NCBI RefSeq assembly: GCF_017562075.2
Contig: NC_054084.1
Span: forward strand, 21,440,389-21,504,388
Direction of reading: 5' to 3'
DNA: 64,000 nucleotides
DNA from: Anopheles merus
Lineage: Eukaryota; Arthropoda; Insecta; Diptera; Culicidae
A program made the translations under genes and the position numbers. This document shows, piece by piece, positions 62,758 to 64,000 of this stretch; position 1 is the first letter of the stretch, and every line of letters starts with the position of its first letter. The notes below the pieces were generated by a model. That model had not been told where the DNA came from, made no database searches, and was given only the letters and a program-made list of their open reading frames with translations.

Positions 62758-64000
62758 CAGCATGGTTTCTTCTCTCGACTCAGTGTTATAACAAACCTGG
62801 TGGAATTCGTCTCCAATTGCCCTTACTTCTCGAACTCAGATGGATGCAGTATACACTGATCTTAAGGCTGTATTTGATCGTGTGAACCATCACTTGCTGT
62901 TGACTAAACTTGCCTAGAATTGTTTCTTTGCTCCGTTGGTAAATTGGCTCAGGTTCTACATCTCTGAACGCAGTTGCTACGTGCATGATGTTTCCTCTTC
63001 CATGTTCGAGAATTCATCTGGGCACTTCCTCTGGGCAGCAATTTGGAGCCTTTGCTGTTCTCACTCTTCATCAATGACGTCATACTGGCCATTACGGAAG
63101 CAGATTGTCTGCTCTATGCAGATGATGTTAGGTTGTTTCGGGTCATGCAGAACACTTCCGACTCTCTTCCTCTGCAAAGGATGATTGATTTTTTCTCTGA
63201 CCGGTGCAAATAAAACGACTTGGTAATTTCTGTTGATAAGTGTACGTCAATGTGGCTCTTTGGAATAGCTAGTCTAATAAATTATAATTATAACATATGA
63301 GATTCACAACTACCGCGGTACAAAACGATGAGCGATTAAGGAGTCACCCTGGACCGCAAACTAAATTTCCGGCAGCATTACTGCGATATTTTAGGCCGCG
63401 GGGCCATGGGGATTCTCAACACTCATTTTCTCAAGCACTCATGAGTGCTTTTGATAAATCCTCGTTCTCAGCGTTTGTCGAATCGGAACAAAATCGGTTT
63501 TGAGAATCTTTGAGAATCTTTGAGAAAGTTGACGATGCAGCGATAGGCTAACTGAAATATGAGCAATTGTGCTATTTGTTTTTCGGTAATCACTTTAGAA
63601 AATGTATTCAATGTTTGTAATTGAAAAAAAAAGGCGATTAAAAGCTTATTTTCTATTTAAAGCTTCAAATAAAGCTTGAGTGGCTTTTTCAGATTCTCAG
63701 AGTGAGAAAAATTGACGACGGCCACGAACTCGCGTCTGAGAACAAGTTTTGAGTGCTTGAGAAACTTAAATGAGTGCTTGAGAATGTTTTCTCAGCTTGA
63801 GAAAGCCCCGTGGCCCCGCGGCCTTAGATATTTTAGTGATAAAGCTAGCAAAACGCTAGGATTTATTCGTCGACAATCCAGAGAGAGAGAGCTCACATCA
63901 TCCACATTGCTTGTTAACTCTGTATAACTCGAGTTCAGTTTTGTAGTTTGGTGTCCGTTCTCTAGTATATGGTCCGATAGGATTGAACCTGTCCAAAACA
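62758..64000 (+). pseudogene. Non-LTR retrotransposon reverse transcriptase fragment, decayed
   Basis: Read across several frames, the region gives ordered RT blocks of a Jockey-type non-LTR element: QHGFFSRLSVITNLVEFVS (from 62758), VYTDLKAVFDRVNHHLLLTK, LGSNLEPLLFSLFINDV, the catalytic LLYADDVRLF (YADDV at 63115-63129), a stop after DRCK, TLDRKLNFRQHY, and beyond the inserted MITE DKASKTLGFIRR and EPVQK at the right edge. Frameshifts and stops break it several times, so it is inactive. No endonuclease or ORF1 is seen upstream; the copy is 5'-truncated. Clade placement (Jockey versus CR1 or a relative) is not settled by eye. Confidence 0.85.
63394..63826. mobile_element. MITE of 433 bp inserted in the retrotransposon
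   Basis: The ends are inverted repeats: GGCCGCGGGGCCATGGGG on the left and, on the right, the complement of AAGGCCGCGGGGCCACGGGG. GATATTTTA stands on both sides (63385-63393 and 63827-63835), an 8-9 bp target duplication of hAT or P type. Subterminal DNA is packed with CTCAAGCACTCA and TTTGAGAATC words in both orientations. No transposase frame. Confidence 0.85.

Overview
The window is insect nuclear DNA, almost certainly from an Anopheles mosquito. Two spliced genes have dipteran-type structure: the 3' half of chinmo and an RR-2 cuticular protein gene. At least four copies of a tRNA-derived SINE matching the SINE200 type of Anopheles gambiae are present, with MITEs that have TAA/TTA or 8-9 bp target duplications as described from that species. 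Most long open frames here are chance frames in low-complexity or GC-rich DNA. Only two protein-coding genes and one decayed reverse transcriptase are supported.

Layout. (1) 1-2392, + strand: the last five coding exons of chinmo, a BTB/two-zinc-finger temporal-identity factor. The first half of its BTB domain lies left of the window. (2) 2393 to about 22950: A-rich, gene-free and transposon-free DNA of about 20.5 kb, read here as one very long chinmo 3'UTR. It holds four 7-mer let-7 seed matches, one miR-125 seed match inside a hairpin, three Pumilio elements, many AATAAA signals and a strong distal poly(A) context at 22929. (3) 22960-31000: intergenic DNA with two related Harbinger-type MITEs, two SINEs, a 35-bp hairpin repeated in tandem, and a possible non-coding 5' exon near 26.5-27.5 kb. 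(4) 31039-42902, - strand: an RR-2 cuticular protein gene. Three coding exons lie at 31.5-33.0 kb; a four-codon first exon (MFAK) with TATA box and strong donor lies at 42.75 kb, implying a first intron of about 9.75 kb. (5) 43000-62750: no convincing gene; one SINE at 44 kb, another at 49.7 kb beside a GGAAC-rich satellite, a 539-bp MITE at 54.3 kb, and microsatellites. (6) 62758-64000: a frameshifted non-LTR retrotransposon reverse transcriptase fragment, interrupted by a 433-bp MITE, running off the right edge.

How it fits together. Drosophila chinmo is repressed after transcription by let-7 and miR-125 through its 3'UTR, and the same logic appears kept here in a much longer UTR. The cuticular gene is independent of chinmo and converges on it tail to tail. 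No operon-like, CRISPR, phage or bacterial feature is present.
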